Source: Corythucha ciliata (Eukaryota; Arthropoda; Insecta; Hemiptera; Tingidae). From it: DNA of 64,000 bases. The stretch lies in contig CM075937.1 in the NCBI GenBank assembly GCA_038030265.1, positions 34,576,198 through 34,640,197 on the forward strand. The letters are read 5' to 3'. Shown here in pieces: positions 46,061-58,221 of this stretch (positions are counted from its first letter, which is position 1; each line of letters begins with the position of its first letter). The notes beneath the pieces are model-generated. The model saw only the letters and a list, made by a program, of their open reading frames with translations, had not been told where the DNA came from and did no database searches. A program made the translations under genes and the position numbers.

Positions 46061-47575
46061 ATTCTCAATTTTTGACGCGTGCTTGGCTGACCCAATATTT
46101 CACCAGTAACATGTGCTCTAAGCGCTACGAATCAGCGATTGATTCTAAATTTTGGTCTGGAAGTTGCATAGAAAAACCACGAATTAGAGTTTTTTTGTCA
46201 TTTTAATCACGAACTCACGAATACAAGCGCTTTTTCCTAACTTTTAGCCTCGTACTTGTCCTAAAGACTGCACATCAGTGCGCATTCTCAGAATTGCGCT
46301 TTCATGGGCTGCATCAAATATTCAGTCACACAATTTGCACCTTCAACGTTCTATTCTCGAGGCCGGATGGGCTGAAAATCGTCGAAAGGAGTTTAATTGC
46401 CGTCCAACCAAGCCCGTTGATACCAAGACTTCTTTTCAAGCTCCTACATCCATGAACATAAAACCTCAAAACCCTAATCCTAATTTATCATCTTTAAGCT
46501 TTACGGGAGGCCCCTTCTGTGCGGTCCGCACCCCCTCGACCGTACCTCGGAACGCTACTGCTGGACAAAATGTCTACTGAGCGTCAATTTTTCTGATTCT
46601 TGATTCTACGAATGGTGGCTATCCCTCCACCCATCACCAACCAATTGTCAACATCGTTTTGCCCTGGCTTTAGTGAAGGGGAAAAGAAACAAAAAGATCC
46701 TTAATGACGCCTAAATAAATAACCTTGAGTTTGAGTAGTTTCATTGAAGTTTCACATGAAAGATGATGTTCCAGTATCTCGTTCTTACTGAGTTCTTCCA
46801 TTATTGCTGACTTTTGACATATGCCTCGGGTTGCCTAATAGACGAAGTTCTTCGCCCGGATATGAACATATACATATACCTACCTATGAACGTATATGAG
46901 AAGTGTACAAGAATGAGGTATTCACGTCCAGCAAAAACAACCAAGGCTATATTTTACAAGCTTTCGGGATTTTATAATTCCTTCATCCTTCCTTCATCAA
47001 GGAAGAGCACCCAGGGTCTCTTAGGCCCTGACATTTCTTAAACTTGGTGGGCTTCCATTTCCCTAAGTGGGCTTCCAAACAGATGATTTTTGTCTAAAAA
47101 AAAGCTGATTTGATTTTTACTTAGGAGAATTTTAACTTAAGTAGCGACTACGTATAAGGGCCTCATTCTTTTGGTGGCTTAATGTGCGGATAGGAGGGGG
47201 GGGGGAGCTCCCAACAAAGGTCCAATCTGCGCTAATTGAACTCAAGGGCCAATTGGACCTATTTTGACCAAAGGGCTAATCTGAAAGCGGTTCGAGATCC
47301 GAAATCGATGGAGCCAATCTGAAATTTCCCGAGCATGTTGTTAGGACCAATCTGAATGTAATCTTCACCACAAGGTTCAAGTTAATGTCAATCTTAAGGA
47401 CCAAGAACGTCGCTCATTCATTTTATACTCATCTGTTGCAGCTGTCAAACATTCTGGAAGTGATGTTGTCTTTCTTTGGGTTTGGTCATGGCTACAGCAG
47501 TTTGTGGTAAGTGCATTTTGAGGTTAGAACGTCTTGTTGTCTCAGAGCGTTTTTGTGATTACAGCTTTTCGCGGT
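46060..47575. other. No gene recognised
   Basis: Open frames reach 100 codons (46,278-46,580) without recognisable motifs. Weak repetition of ggaccaatctgaaa-like text appears at 47,230-47,400, and a G-run lies at 47,198-47,206. Confidence 0.4.
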
Positions 47576-48019
47576 TAGAGAATTGAGAAAAAGTGCTAAT
47601 TCAAGGCTAAATTGAGAAGAAGCCATTATTCGCAGCAACAATTCATGGCTAAATGTGAACAAACCGCTAATTCACGGCTAAAATGAAGAAAAAGCGCTAA
47701 TTCAGGGCTCAAATTGAAAAAAACGCTCATTCAAAGCAAAAATTGGAAAGAAAAAAAAAAAAAAAAAAAAAAATTTCTGGAGGCAACTTCATAGCTGAAA
47801 TTTAAAAAGGTGCTAATTCGTTGCTGTATGAGACTATAATATATGAGACTTTATTATAGCCATTTCTATGTTAAATAAAAGGGATATTTATGAAAAATGT
47901 TAAACCCTGTTTTATAATATGCTAAATTCCGAACAGATGGGTTAGGCCATAGAAACGGAGAAACTGAACACAAAAAATACAAAACAACAGGGTTTACGTC
48001 GATAACGTGTTAAACTTCA

Positions 48020-48158
48020 GGGGCCTTATTCACTAACTTTTTTCAACATTGCTTTTTTCAAAAATCATATGTTTCCGTTCAATTTTCCTAATTTCATCAA
48101 TGATATTTTAATGTTTCTACCAAAGCAATGTTTCAATCTCGTTAGAGAATAAGGCCCC
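48020..48158. mobile_element. MITE, GGGGCCTTATTC family, copy 3
   Basis: The left end ggggccttattcactaac and inverted right end ggggccttattctctaac bound 139 bp, with an inner caaagcaatg / cattgctttt pairing. It is the same length as the copies at 21,183 and 32,627, with diverged ends. Confidence 0.72.
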
Positions 48159-48160
48159 TG

Positions 48161-48278
48161 CCCCCCTATTCTGTAACTTTTAACGCGTGCGTTAGCGAAA
48201 TTTCTCAGCTGATAACTTTCAATTATTCGCTATATTTATTTCGCTAACGCACGCGTTATGAGTTACAGAATAGGGGGG
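48161..48278. mobile_element. MITE hairpin, near-perfect
   Basis: The left arm cccccctattctgtaact, then acgcgtgcgttagcgaaat, is almost exactly complementary to the right arm, atttcgctaacgcacgcgtt ending gttacagaatagggggg. The length is 118 bp with a loop under 40 bp. The tight match implies a young insertion. It lies two bases from the neighbouring MITE. Confidence 0.78.
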
Positions 48279-49059
48279 CTGATCATGAATAAGCCTAAAA
48301 CATATGAAAATTGATAATTCAATGCTAAAATTGGAAAAAAATCGCTTATTCCCAGCTACAACACAACCCACAACGTTAAAGCAGACGTTAAAGTGGGTGT
48401 AGTGTAAAAAGCGCTAATTGAGGGCTACAATTGAGAAAAAGCGCTCTGCCAACTCGCAATTTCTGTAGGCAACTTCGTGGCTGAAATTGAGAAAAAGTTC
48501 TCATTCATGGCTAGATGAGAAACAATCACTAATTCATTGATAAAATTGAGGGAAAACGCTAATTCGTGGCTAAATATGAACACACCGCTAACTGCTAAAC
48601 TTGAGATCAATTGCTAATTCGTAGCTATAAATGTACAGACATCGCTGATTCATTGCTGAAAAGCGCTAATTCGAGGCTCAAACTGAGATAAATTGAGAAA
48701 ACTCAAATTCAAACTGGGTGAAACTTCGTAGCTAACATTTCTGGGAAGCTCTAATCCGCGGCTATATTTAAGGAAACGAATACTTTGAAACTAAAATTGA
48801 TTATGCACCTATTCGTGGTTTTTGGATGCTCCTGCGTGGCAGAAAGTGAGAAAGAGCGCTAATTCAAGAATGCTAATTCAAGGCTTAATGGGGAAGACTT
48901 GCTAATTCACTGTTGAAATTGAGACAAACGCTAAACTAAAGAGAAAAAATGCTCACATTCGTAGATAAAATTGAGTTAACGCCAATTCGCGATTTCTGGA
49001 CCAACTTCATGGCTAAAAGATGGAGAAAAGGCCATAAGAAGTTAGCAACGCTACGTAAA

Positions 49060-50769
49060 AAATCATATTCTTGTTTGTTTAAAAACTCATTGAGATTTCC
49101 GTCCCCAGCCCTGATCGGTGTAGTTTCGCCAGTGATTCCACTACACAATACTTAAATCAATCAATAGGGCGATTTCATGGCCAAATAACCAATTTTATTG
49201 GTTATTTGAGTTTTCAGCCCGAGTGAGTTATTGGGAAGACAAAATAAATTGGCGATTTCTGTCAATTATATCATTGTTTTTTGGGGAAAGAAAAATTAAT
49301 AATTTGTTATCCTAATGTTCGGGCTAGTTTCCCGATTGAATTGCAGCTAATATCAATTTTCGGGGATGGGTTTGTCAAAGTTTTGAACTGAAAATTAGAC
49401 GTTTGGTTATATTTAAATTGATACTTTGCTGCATCAACAGTCAGGGGAAAAATATATATCTTCTTGGCTCGCGGAGAGACCGTTATTTGACCAGAAAATT
49501 CTTATGGTTGGAACATTTATGGTGTCGGGGCTTTTTTGTAGTTTGAACATTTTCTGGATAAAATGACCCTGGCAAAGTAGCATCCGTCTATCCAGAGATA
49601 GACAAAATGAATATAACGTTCTCGTGAAATGATTTTAAGCTGTTTCGGCATGTTTGTTGGAACCGGCTTAAAGTGTGATTTCACTGAAATTGATGGACCA
49701 TAACACGGTGTAAATATGTATCGGTGATGGTATGACGAGGGCACGAGAGGGAGGATTGCTTTGCTTTACAGCTTCCAACTCCTCTTTCACACCTCCTTCC
49801 ACCCTTCTCATTGTGATTATTGACCAGCCGAATGGAGTCAAAGCCTATCAAGAACGGATAGTTTAAATGCTATCATTAATTCCTTTGGCATCACATTTTT
49901 CGGAAGGAAATCGTTTCCAAACGTCATTTGAAGATCTTTGACAGACGGACGATAGGACGGGGCATAGATAACAGCAGTGTTTTCTCACTCACTGCAGAAG
50001 AGGAATCCTTAAATCAACTATAAGCGTACAACATATAAATAATCACGTCCACTGCTTAATTATGAAAAATTATAATGATCAACTACTGCCTGATTGAACA
50101 AGGTCAGTCAAGAAGGAAACGGTAATACATAGAAGAGACGCTCACGCAAAACCATTGAGGACTGATTAGGGCAAACGAAAAACTATTCAATATCTTGGTA
50201 CATTTAAATGAACGCAGTCAATTATCTTTTTATGTCCCGTTGAATTAAATCAAGGCGTGGAGGGCCACTGATACTCGACTAACGGAATACTAAATAAACA
50301 CGGTCACAGGTCAGAAATTTCGTTTGACCCATGTAGCATTACGTTACTGTAATTAGAGTTTAGACACCGATGAAAAGATATATTTCATTATAATACGAAA
50401 ATTTCAATAAAACTCTCTTAACTCTTACCTGGACTGGCTCCTGAACAAGCATCCTAGCAGCAGGCCAACCCAGAACTCCTCACTTCGCGGATTACCAATC
50501 GAAGCTCGACACTATCACCTACGATGATTTTCCTGTTTTAAACTAAATTTTTCGATCGAAAGAACGCGAAAACTTTAAAAAATAAGTTCTAAAAAAATTG
50601 GACAACCAAGTGGACCAGACATGACGCCATCTTAGTTGATTAAAAAACCTGCAGATATCGATTGATCGAATTTTTATCAGTCTCGGGAAAGAGGTGGTGG
50701 GGATCGAGAGGGGGTCGAGTAACGAAAGACCGGGTTGTTTGGGTGAGTAATCCAAATTTTTGAAATCTG
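49060..50769. other. Intergenic between array and zinc-finger gene
   Basis: No exon or repeat family is recognised. Open frames are 70-80 codons and unsupported. The sequence is AT-rich and looks unique at this scale. Confidence 0.4.
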
Positions 50770-50775
50770 TTTATT
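50770..50775 (-). terminator. Polyadenylation signal AATAAA
   Basis: AATAAA on the minus strand lies about 115 bp downstream of the zinc-finger gene's stop codon, a normal 3' UTR distance. No other AATAAA stands closer to that stop. Confidence 0.5.
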
Positions 50776-50888
50776 CCCATTTTTAAAATACAACTCAGGC
50801 GAAACAGTTTTAAAGTAAAACCATTGATAACATTTTTAAACATTTCTTTTAAAATAATAACACGCCTCAGAAAAATCCACAACGGTTC

Positions 50889-51811
50889 CTATCTGCAAGT
50901 GGGTCTTGCACCGTGCAAAGCCTTAGCACTTTTAGCCAGGTTGATTTCAGCGGGCGTTTTCAAGCAGTCACCGGACGAGTGATTGGACGTGTCGCTGTCC
51001 AACGACGAACACTTGGCGCAGAAATAGATGGGAGTGTCTGTTGAGCACTCGTAGCCGATGACGCGTGAGTCTAGCAATTTTATAGGATGTGTGGCTCGAA
51101 GGTGGAAAAGAAGGGCATCCGGTTTTGGAAATATCATTGCGCAGTAGTGGCAACGAAGTTGACCGACGGATTTCACGGGAGTGCCCGTTGGAATGGCCGG
51201 AGGTGTACCTGGTCGAGATGACTCCATTGTTGGTGATGATCCGTTGTTTTGAGGCTGAGTAGATAGTAACGGAGATGATCTTGCAGGCTCCTCAAGCCCT
51301 GGCGATAGTGCCGGGTTTGTTGAGTTCAACGGATTTTTCGAACAATTTTCAATGTGTCTTTCACAATTCATGGCGATTATGAATTCCTTACGACAATAAG
51401 GACACGCGGGATCGAGATCAAAAAGTCTCAGATTCTCGGTCCCGCCTCCGACAGAACGTAAACTTCGCGCCGCTTGTTCTTTTTTTGTTGGAGTCCTATC
51501 TGGTGAAATGTCGGTCGGGTAACTCGCTCGCTTTTTAACGACCCGTTTCTTCATAATCGCTGAGGGAATCGGCCGCACAGATTTCATTGGTGTCACAGGT
51601 TTCGCAGGTGGCACCACTTTGGGCGTTAAACGCGGTCTTCCCCTACCTCGTTTTTCTACCTTGCCACCTTCGAGAAAAAAACGCATAAATGTATAATGAT
51701 AATAATAAATTGGTAAACTATGAAACTTACTTCCTGCCGGCACTAACGATGTTTTCATTGGAGAAGTTGGCGACTTGGGCTTTTCTCGACGTGGAGAAGT
51801 TTCTACCCGTC
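50889..51811 (-). CDS. AT-hook and C2H2-type zinc-finger protein, last two exons
   Basis: The exon at 51,731-51,811 (81 bp, phase 1 at both ends) joins the terminal exon at 50,889-51,667, which ends in TAG. Together they give about 286 residues. The joint reads PAGSGKVEKRGRGRPRL, whose RGRGRPR is an AT-hook core for minor-groove DNA binding. Basic, proline-rich sequence follows. Then comes CPYC-x12-H-x3-C (a C2HC finger), later CHYC-x12-H-x4-H (a C2H2 finger), then a third Cys/His cluster (YFCAKC ... H ... C). This points to a nuclear DNA- or chromatin-binding protein; I do not recognise the family. The start codon and upstream exons lie to the right and were not found. The 81-bp exon is duplicated at 54,809-54,889. 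Confidence 0.8.
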
Positions 51812-51844
51812 CTGTAACATAAATAAAAGAAACTCATTTCAGAT

Positions 51845-52175
51845 GGATATAATGAATAAATCTGTCGCCGGTATTTTAATTAATAGATTAATTAGACTGA
51901 TATTATCCGGACGACGATGGAAGGGCATAGCCCAACACGATTCGAGTTTCGAGAAAAAATGGCTCCCTGGCGGGATTTGAACCCGCAACCTCTGGATTAC
52001 TGGTAATCCACCCGTCTGGATTACCATTAATTATTATCAATTACAATAATTACATACAATTACAGGTTGCGGGTTCAAATCCCGCCGGGGAGCCTTTTTT
52101 TTTCTCGTAACTCGAATCGTGTTGGGCTATGCCCTTCCATCGTCGTCCGGATAATATCAGTCTAATTTATTTATT
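51845..52175. repeat. Inverted pair of tRNA-like repeats, copy 1
   Basis: The left arm, read on the minus strand, has gcgggttcaaatcccgc, tctcgaaactcgaatcgtgt and the AT-rich tail. The right arm has the same on the plus strand from about 52,061. Between them is a partial anticodon arm (ggattactggtaatcc). It lies in the intron upstream of the 81-bp exon. It is the same family as 8.4-8.8 and 59.2-59.8 kb. Confidence 0.72.
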
Positions 52176-52422
52176 AAACTCATTTCATTTTCGACGAAGC
52201 ACGCTTGATATTTTTCAAGGAATCATTGGTGGGACCGAAACCAAGGTTAACCTCCATCAGACCCCCTTGAGGTATTCTTGCACAAGGGGTCTGTCATACC
52301 GCCTCGACGAATTTCGTCCCTCTTCACACTACTATTGCAACTTAATTATTAAACCAGTCAACATAAACACAAAAATCGGGGTGAATCACAAACATGCATG
52401 TAATTGATTTTTTTGTTGCGTG

Positions 52423-54308
52423 TTGTTAGGACCAATGAGAGCAGTTATTACTCAAGTTTGCAACCCTCAAAACCTTGTGCTTAACTCATGGCACTCGAAA
52501 AACCAAGAAATTTCATCACTTTTTCTGGTTTTTTAAACAAAAATACCAGAAGAAAGAGTTTTTCGAGCATGACCACAGTATACATTGTTAAAGCCAAAGC
52601 TACAATTTAAGCCATGACCGAGCATCCTGGGTCTGTTAGTTCAGGAAATACAGTCAATCAACAAAATACCTAATCTCGCCAAAAAGCGAGATTTTATTGG
52701 TAGGGTAATTTTTCAAGACCCGTAGCACTCAAATACACGGTGATTGGTACTTGGGTGAACAAAATGAGAGGGGTGATTGTACACCCAAAATGCAACAAAA
52801 AATGTCTTATGACCTATGGTCAGATTTCCATTCCTAGTTCAGATAATCAATTTGTTGTTTTTTAGCACATCACGGGTTTTCGCAACAAAAACATCTGTAA
52901 CATGGGAAGCAAGCGTCCTAGGTTAAATCCAACGACACCACTGGAAAGAGCACTCTTTTTTGTGTGTGAGTAAAGACATTTTGTCTAATGCTTGCGAAAG
53001 ATTCTTTGAGTAAACTAGGAAAATATTAGGATGTTTTTAAAAATGTCAGTTTTTGACAACTGTTCGAAGCTAGACTACATTAGCCATGGTGCTCCCAGAA
53101 CCTGGCAAGTTCCTCTGAAACTGTATGAAGTAACTCAGTTTAATACTTCATGCTTGTTTTACTCCTGTCCTTTGCAATTTCTTGATAAAAATCCATTGTT
53201 ATACCAAAAAATGAGGCAATTTGGCCCATTTTGAGTGCCTACAAGAAGATCAAGAGCCATTCCCAAAACTTTTTTTTCAGCTTAATTCACTTTTCCTACG
53301 CTAATCCATGAGGACAGACAAATAAAAGTGGAATAAGCTGAAAAAATTTCTTGAAATAGCTTTTGTATCTTCTTTTAGGTACTCAAAATGGGCCTGATTG
53401 CCTCATTTTTTGGTATAACAATAGATTTTTCTCAAAACATTGCGAAGCACAGGAGTAAAATAAGCATGAAGTATTAAACCAAGTTACATCATACAGTTTT
53501 AGAGGAATTCGCTGGGCGCTGGGAACACCATGGCTAATGTAGTCTAGCTTTGAACAGTTGTCAAAAACTGACATTTTTTAAAATATCCTGATATTTTGCC
53601 AGTTTACTCCAAGAATCTTTCGCTAACTTTGGACAAAATGTCCTAACTCACACAGAGAAAAGTGTGCTCTTTTCATTGGTGTCGTTGGATTTAACCTAGG
53701 ACGCATGCTTCCCAAATTACAGCTGTTTTTGTTGCGAAAACCAGTGATGTGCTGAAAAACGTGAAAAAATCTATTATCTCGACTAGGAAAGGAAATCGGA
53801 CCCTAGGTCATAAGACAATTTTTGTTGCATTTTGGATGTTTAATCACCCCTATTATTTTGCTCAACCAAGTACCAGTCACCCTGTCCTATAGAATATCCA
53901 CGCGAAAATTAATTTTAGGCAATAGCGTCAGATTCAAATTGAGCTACTGCCTAAGAATTATTCTCGCGAAGATATTCTGTAGGACCATTATGTTTGAGTG
54001 CTACGGGTCTTGAAAAATAACCCTATCAATGAAATCTCGCTTTTTGGCGATATTACATATTTCTTGATTGGCTGTATCTCCGAAAATAACAAACGTAGGA
54101 CGCTCGGACTGGGCTTAAATTGTAGCAAATTTAGTTGGCTTCAACAATGTATACTGTGGTCATGCTCGAAAAACGCTTTCTTCTGGTATTTTTGTTTAAC
54201 AACCTACAAAATTGATGGAATTTCGTGGTTTTTCGAGTGCCACGAGTTGAGCACAAGGTTTTGAAGGTTGCAAACTTGAGTATAAACTGCTCTCATTGGC
54301 CCTAACAA
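52423..54308. repeat. Giant imperfect palindrome (~1.9 kb), copy 1
   Basis: The left arm from ttgttaggaccaatgagagc to about 53,300 is complementary to about 53,310-54,308, which ends gctctcattggccctaacaa. The two arms give near-identical mirrored frames (VFDNCSKLDYISHG at 53,043 plus and 53,560 minus). The axis is near 53,306 (cagcttaattcactttt and its complement). By eye identity is high but not perfect. A 109-bp hairpin MITE sits only in the right arm. The proteins are not recognised and are probably not coding. Confidence 0.88.
53884..53992. mobile_element. Hairpin MITE inside the palindrome's right arm
   Basis: gtcctatagaatatccacgc at the left and gcgaagatattctgtaggac at the right are inverted, with inner aattttaggcaatagc and ctactgcctaagaatt. 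It is absent from the left arm, so it inserted after the palindrome formed. It is also present in copy 2 at 56,967-57,075, so it predates the tandem duplication. Confidence 0.72.
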
Positions 54309-54808
54309 TGTGCAAAAGAAAAAACAATTACATGCATATTTGCGATGTTTGATGTTTATATTGACTGGCCTATATGCATTTCCGATGTAATCATGACAAG
54401 TATGTCCAGGTTATGGAGTAAACAGCAAAAGCGCTCGAAAAAATAACTTTTAATGCAGATAGTCCAGTCAAACGGTAGTTCCACATTGATAAAAATCTCG
54501 TCTTCGATTTTCTCACTTCATTCTATGTTTTTTGGGGTGAGGAATACGAATCTGAAGAGATCCAATTTCCTTGTGCGTTTTGAGAAAATCGCGAAAAACT
54601 TCTCATTTTTGGCACTTTTTTCAATTTTTTGCTCAAAACTCTTTAATGACGCGTTCTGCGGAAAATGTTACCCTCTCATTTTTTGAAATGCATTGAATTC
54701 TGCGTCGAATCGTTCTTCCCCTACCTCGTTTTTCTACCTTGCCACCTTCGAGAAAAAAACGCATAAATGTATAATGATAATAATAAATTGGTAAACTATG
54801 AAACTTAC

Positions 54809-54889
54809 TTCCTGCCGGCACTAACGATGTTTTCATTGGAGAAGTTGGCGACTTGGGCTTTTCTCGACGTGGAGAAGTTTCTACCCGTC
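54809..54889 (-). CDS. Duplicated 81-bp exon of the zinc-finger gene
   Basis: This is a copy of 51,731-51,811 with the same acceptor (gttacag), the same donor (gtaagt) and an identical reading (MKTSLVPAG in the middle). Because the exon is 81 bp and phase 1 at both ends, splicing both copies in series would keep the frame and duplicate 27 residues. A following truncated piece of the terminal exon (54,714-54,745) runs into unrelated sequence and would terminate or frameshift if used. Whether the exon is transcribed is unknown. Confidence 0.6.
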
Positions 54890-54923
54890 CTGTAACATAA
54901 ATAAAAGAAACTCATTTCAGATT

Positions 54924-55255
54924 GATATAATGAATAAATCTGTCGCCGGCATTTTAATTAGTAGATTAATTAGACTGATATTATCCGGACGACGATGGAA
55001 GGGCATAGCCCAACACGATTCGAGTTTCGAGAAAAAATGGCTCCCCGGCGGGATTCGAACCCGCAACCTCTGGATTACTGGTAATCCACCCGTCTGGATT
55101 ACCATTAATTATTATTAATTACAATAATTACATACAATTACAGGTTGCGGGTTCAAATCCCGCGGGGAGCCATTTTTTTTTCTCGTAACTCGAATCGTGT
55201 TGGGCTATGCCCTTCCATCGTCGTCCGGATAATATCAGTCTAATTTATTTATTAA
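54924..55255. repeat. Inverted pair of tRNA-like repeats, copy 2
   Basis: This is a duplicate of 51,845-52,175. The left arm here has an intact B-box on the minus strand (ggttcgaatcc), while copy 1 has ggttcaaatcc. Confidence 0.72.
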
Positions 55256-55500
55256 ACTCATTTCATTTTCGACGAAGCACGCTTGATATTTTTCAAGGAA
55301 TCATTGGTGGGACCGAAACCAAGGTTAACCTTCATCAGACCCCCTTGAGGTATTCTTGCACAAGGGGTCTGTCATACCGCCTCGACGAATTTCGTCCCTC
55401 TTCACACTACTATTGCAACTTAATTATTAGACCAGTCAACATAGACACAAAAATCGGGGTAAATCACAAACATGCATGTAATTGATTTTTTTGTTGCGTG

Positions 55501-57391
55501 TTGTTAGGACCAATGAGAGCAGTTATTACTCAAGTTTGCAACCCTCAAAACCTTGTGCTTAACTCATGGCACTCGAAAAACCAAGAAATTTCATCACTTT
55601 TTCTGGTTTTTTAAACAAAAATACCAGAAGAAAGAGTTTTTCGAGCATGACCACAGTATACATTGTTAAAGCCACTAATTGCTACAATTTAAGCCATGAC
55701 CGAGCATCCTGGGTCTGTTAGTTCAGGAAATACAGTCAATCAACAAAATACCTAATCTCGCCAAAAAGCGAGATTTTATTGGTAGGGTAATTTTTCAAGA
55801 CCCGTAGCACTCAAATACACGGTGATTGGTACTTGGGTGAACAAAATGAGAGGGGTGATTGTACACCCAAAATGCAACAAAAAATTTCCTATGACCTAAG
55901 GTCAGATTTCCATTCCTAGTTCAGATAATCAATTTGTTGTTTTTTTGCACATCACGGGTTTTCGCAACAAAAACATCTGTAACATGGGAAGTAAGCGTCC
56001 TAGGTTAAATCCAACGACACCACTGAAAAGAGCACTCTTTTTTGTGTGTGAGTAAAGACATTTTGTCTAATGCTTGCGAAAGATTCTTTGAGTAAACTAG
56101 GAAAATATTAGGATGTTTTTAAAAATGTCAGTTTTTGACAACTGTTCAAAGCTAGACTACATTAGCCATGGTGCTCCCAGAACCTGGCAAGTTCCTCTAA
56201 AACTGTATGAAGTAACTCAGTTTAATACTTCATGCTTATTTTACTCCTGTCCTTTGCAATTTCTTGATAAAAATCCATTGTTATACCAAAAAATGAGGCA
56301 ATTTGGCCCATTTTGAGTGCCTACAAGAAGATCAAGAGCCATTCCTAAAACTTTTTTTTTCAGCTTAATTCACTTTTCCTATGCTAATCCATGAGGACAG
56401 ACAAATAAAAGTGGAATAAGCTGAAAAAATTTCTTGAAATAGCTTTCGTATCTTCTTTTAGGCACTCAAAATGGGCCTGATTGCCTCATTTTTTGGTATA
56501 ACAATGGATTTTTCTCAAAACATTGCGAAGCACAGGAGTAAAATAAGCATGAAGTATTAAACCAAGTTACTTCATACAGTTTTAGAGGAATTCGCTGGGC
56601 GCTGGGAACACCATGGCTAATGTAGTCTAGCTTTGAACAGTTGTCAAAAACTGACATTTTTAAAAATATCCTGATATTTTCCCAGTTTACTCCAAGAATC
56701 TTTCGCTAACTTTGGACAAAATGTCCTAACTCACACAGAAAAAAGTGTGCTCTTTTCATTGGTGTCGTTGGATTTAACCTAGGACGCATGCTTCCCAAAT
56801 TACAGCTGTTTTTGTTGCGAAAACCAGTGATGTGCTGAAAAACGTGAAAAAATCTATTATCTCGACTAGGAAAGGAAATCGGACCCTAGGTCATAAGACA
56901 ATTTTTGTTGCATTTTGGATGTTTAATCACCCCTATTATTTTGCTCAACCAAGTACCAGTCACCCTGTCCTATAGAATATCCACGCGAAAATTAATTTTA
57001 GGCAATAGCGTCAGATTCAAATTGAGCTACTGCCTAAGAATTATTCTCGCGAAGATATTCTGTAGGACCATTATGTTTGAGTGCTACGGGTCTTGAAAAA
57101 TAACCCTATCAATGAAATCTCGCTTTTTGGCGATATTACATATTTCTTGATTGGCTGTATCTCCGAAAATAACAAACGTAGGACGCTCGGACTGGGCTTA
57201 AATTGTAGCAAATTTAGTTGGCTTCAACAATGTATACTGTGGTCATGCTCGAAAAACGCTTTCTTCTGGTATTTTTGTTTAACAACCTAAAAAATTGATG
57301 GAATTTCGTGGTTTTTCGAGTGCCACGAGTTGAGCACAAGGTTTTGAAGGTTGCAAACTTGAGTATAAACTGCTCTCATTGGCCCTAACAA
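55501..57391. repeat. Giant imperfect palindrome (~1.9 kb), copy 2
   Basis: This is a duplicate of 52,423-54,308 with the same axis (near 56,388), the same mirrored open frames and the same nested MITE. A few substitutions distinguish it from copy 1. Confidence 0.88.
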
Positions 57392-58221
57392 TGTGCAAAA
57401 GAAAAAACAATTACATGCACATTTGCGATGTTTGATGTTTATATTGACTGGCCTATATGCATTTCCGATGTAATCATGACAAGTATGTCCAGGCTATGGA
57501 GTAAACAGCAAATGCGCTCGAAAAAATAACTTTTAATGCAGATAGTCCAGTCAAACGGTAGTTCCACGTCGATAAAAATCTCGTCTTCGATTTTTTCACT
57601 TCATTCTATGTTTTTTGGGGTGAGGAATACGAATCTGAAGAGATCCAATTTCCTTGTGCGTTTTGAGAAAATCGAGAAAAACTTCTCATTTTTGGCACTT
57701 TTTTCAATTTTTTGCTTAAAACTCCTTAATGACGCGTTCTGCGGAAAATGTTACCCTCTCATTTTTTGAAATGCATTGAATTCTGCGTCGAATCGTTCTT
57801 TCTTTTGTCACAATTGACCCAGCCGTTTCACCGGTATTGACTTTTTTTAAATGGTCATTTTTAGCCACTTTTGGTAAAATTAATAAAAATTACTAAGGCA
57901 GCAGCAACTTAAAAATGGCTGTTCCAATCGGAAAATGTCATGAAATCAAAGTGGTTCAGAATTGAATTTTACATAAGTGAAAAACCTTGAAACCTACAAG
58001 AAAAATCAGTGGTATCAGTTATGCGACAAAAAACGCGAAAAAATGCGGCCCAAAAACCACGTTTTCTTGCACATACGTGAGAGAGTAAGTGAAAGAGGGG
58101 CAATCATACCTCAAACGGGACATACATTCTGGGTATACAGCCGGTATAAGAGACCCCTATAAAACGACATCTTTTACCTCCCTCAAGCTAGAGTGAACCT
58201 CCCCCCCCCCCAGGGAAAAAA

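Larger units (their letters stand above)
47575..49060. repeat. Degenerate ~30-bp tandem array (family 1), third locus
   Basis: The unit gctaattcacggctaaaat plus gagaaaaagc recurs through this interval, interrupted by an A-run at 47,751-47,773 and by two adjacent hairpin MITEs (48,020-48,278). Confidence 0.75.
51636..54713. repeat. Tandem segmental duplication, copy 1 (3,078 bp)
   Basis: The segment starting tcttcccctacctcg inside the terminal zinc-finger exon is repeated immediately downstream, starting at 54,714, with very high identity. It contains the 5' end of the terminal exon, the complete 81-bp exon, an inverted tRNA-like pair and a large palindrome. The junction shows the same tcttc at each breakpoint, suggesting microhomology. 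Confidence 0.92.
54714..57796. repeat. Tandem segmental duplication, copy 2 (~3,083 bp)
   Basis: This is the direct repeat of 51,636-54,713. Differences are scattered substitutions and a few short indels, for example ccaaagctacaa versus ccactaattgctacaa near 55,673. The copy ends at about 57,796 (gaatcgttctttc), where sequences diverge. Near identity implies a recent event. Confidence 0.92.

Noticed and set aside
45720..46109. 129-codon plus-strand open frame
   Set aside because: It lies wholly in degenerate array family 5; its residues are translated repeat units.
53031..53574. Mirrored 67- and 63-codon frames as a possible gene pair
   Set aside because: They are the same sequence read from the two arms of a palindrome; no splice sites or homology support a protein.
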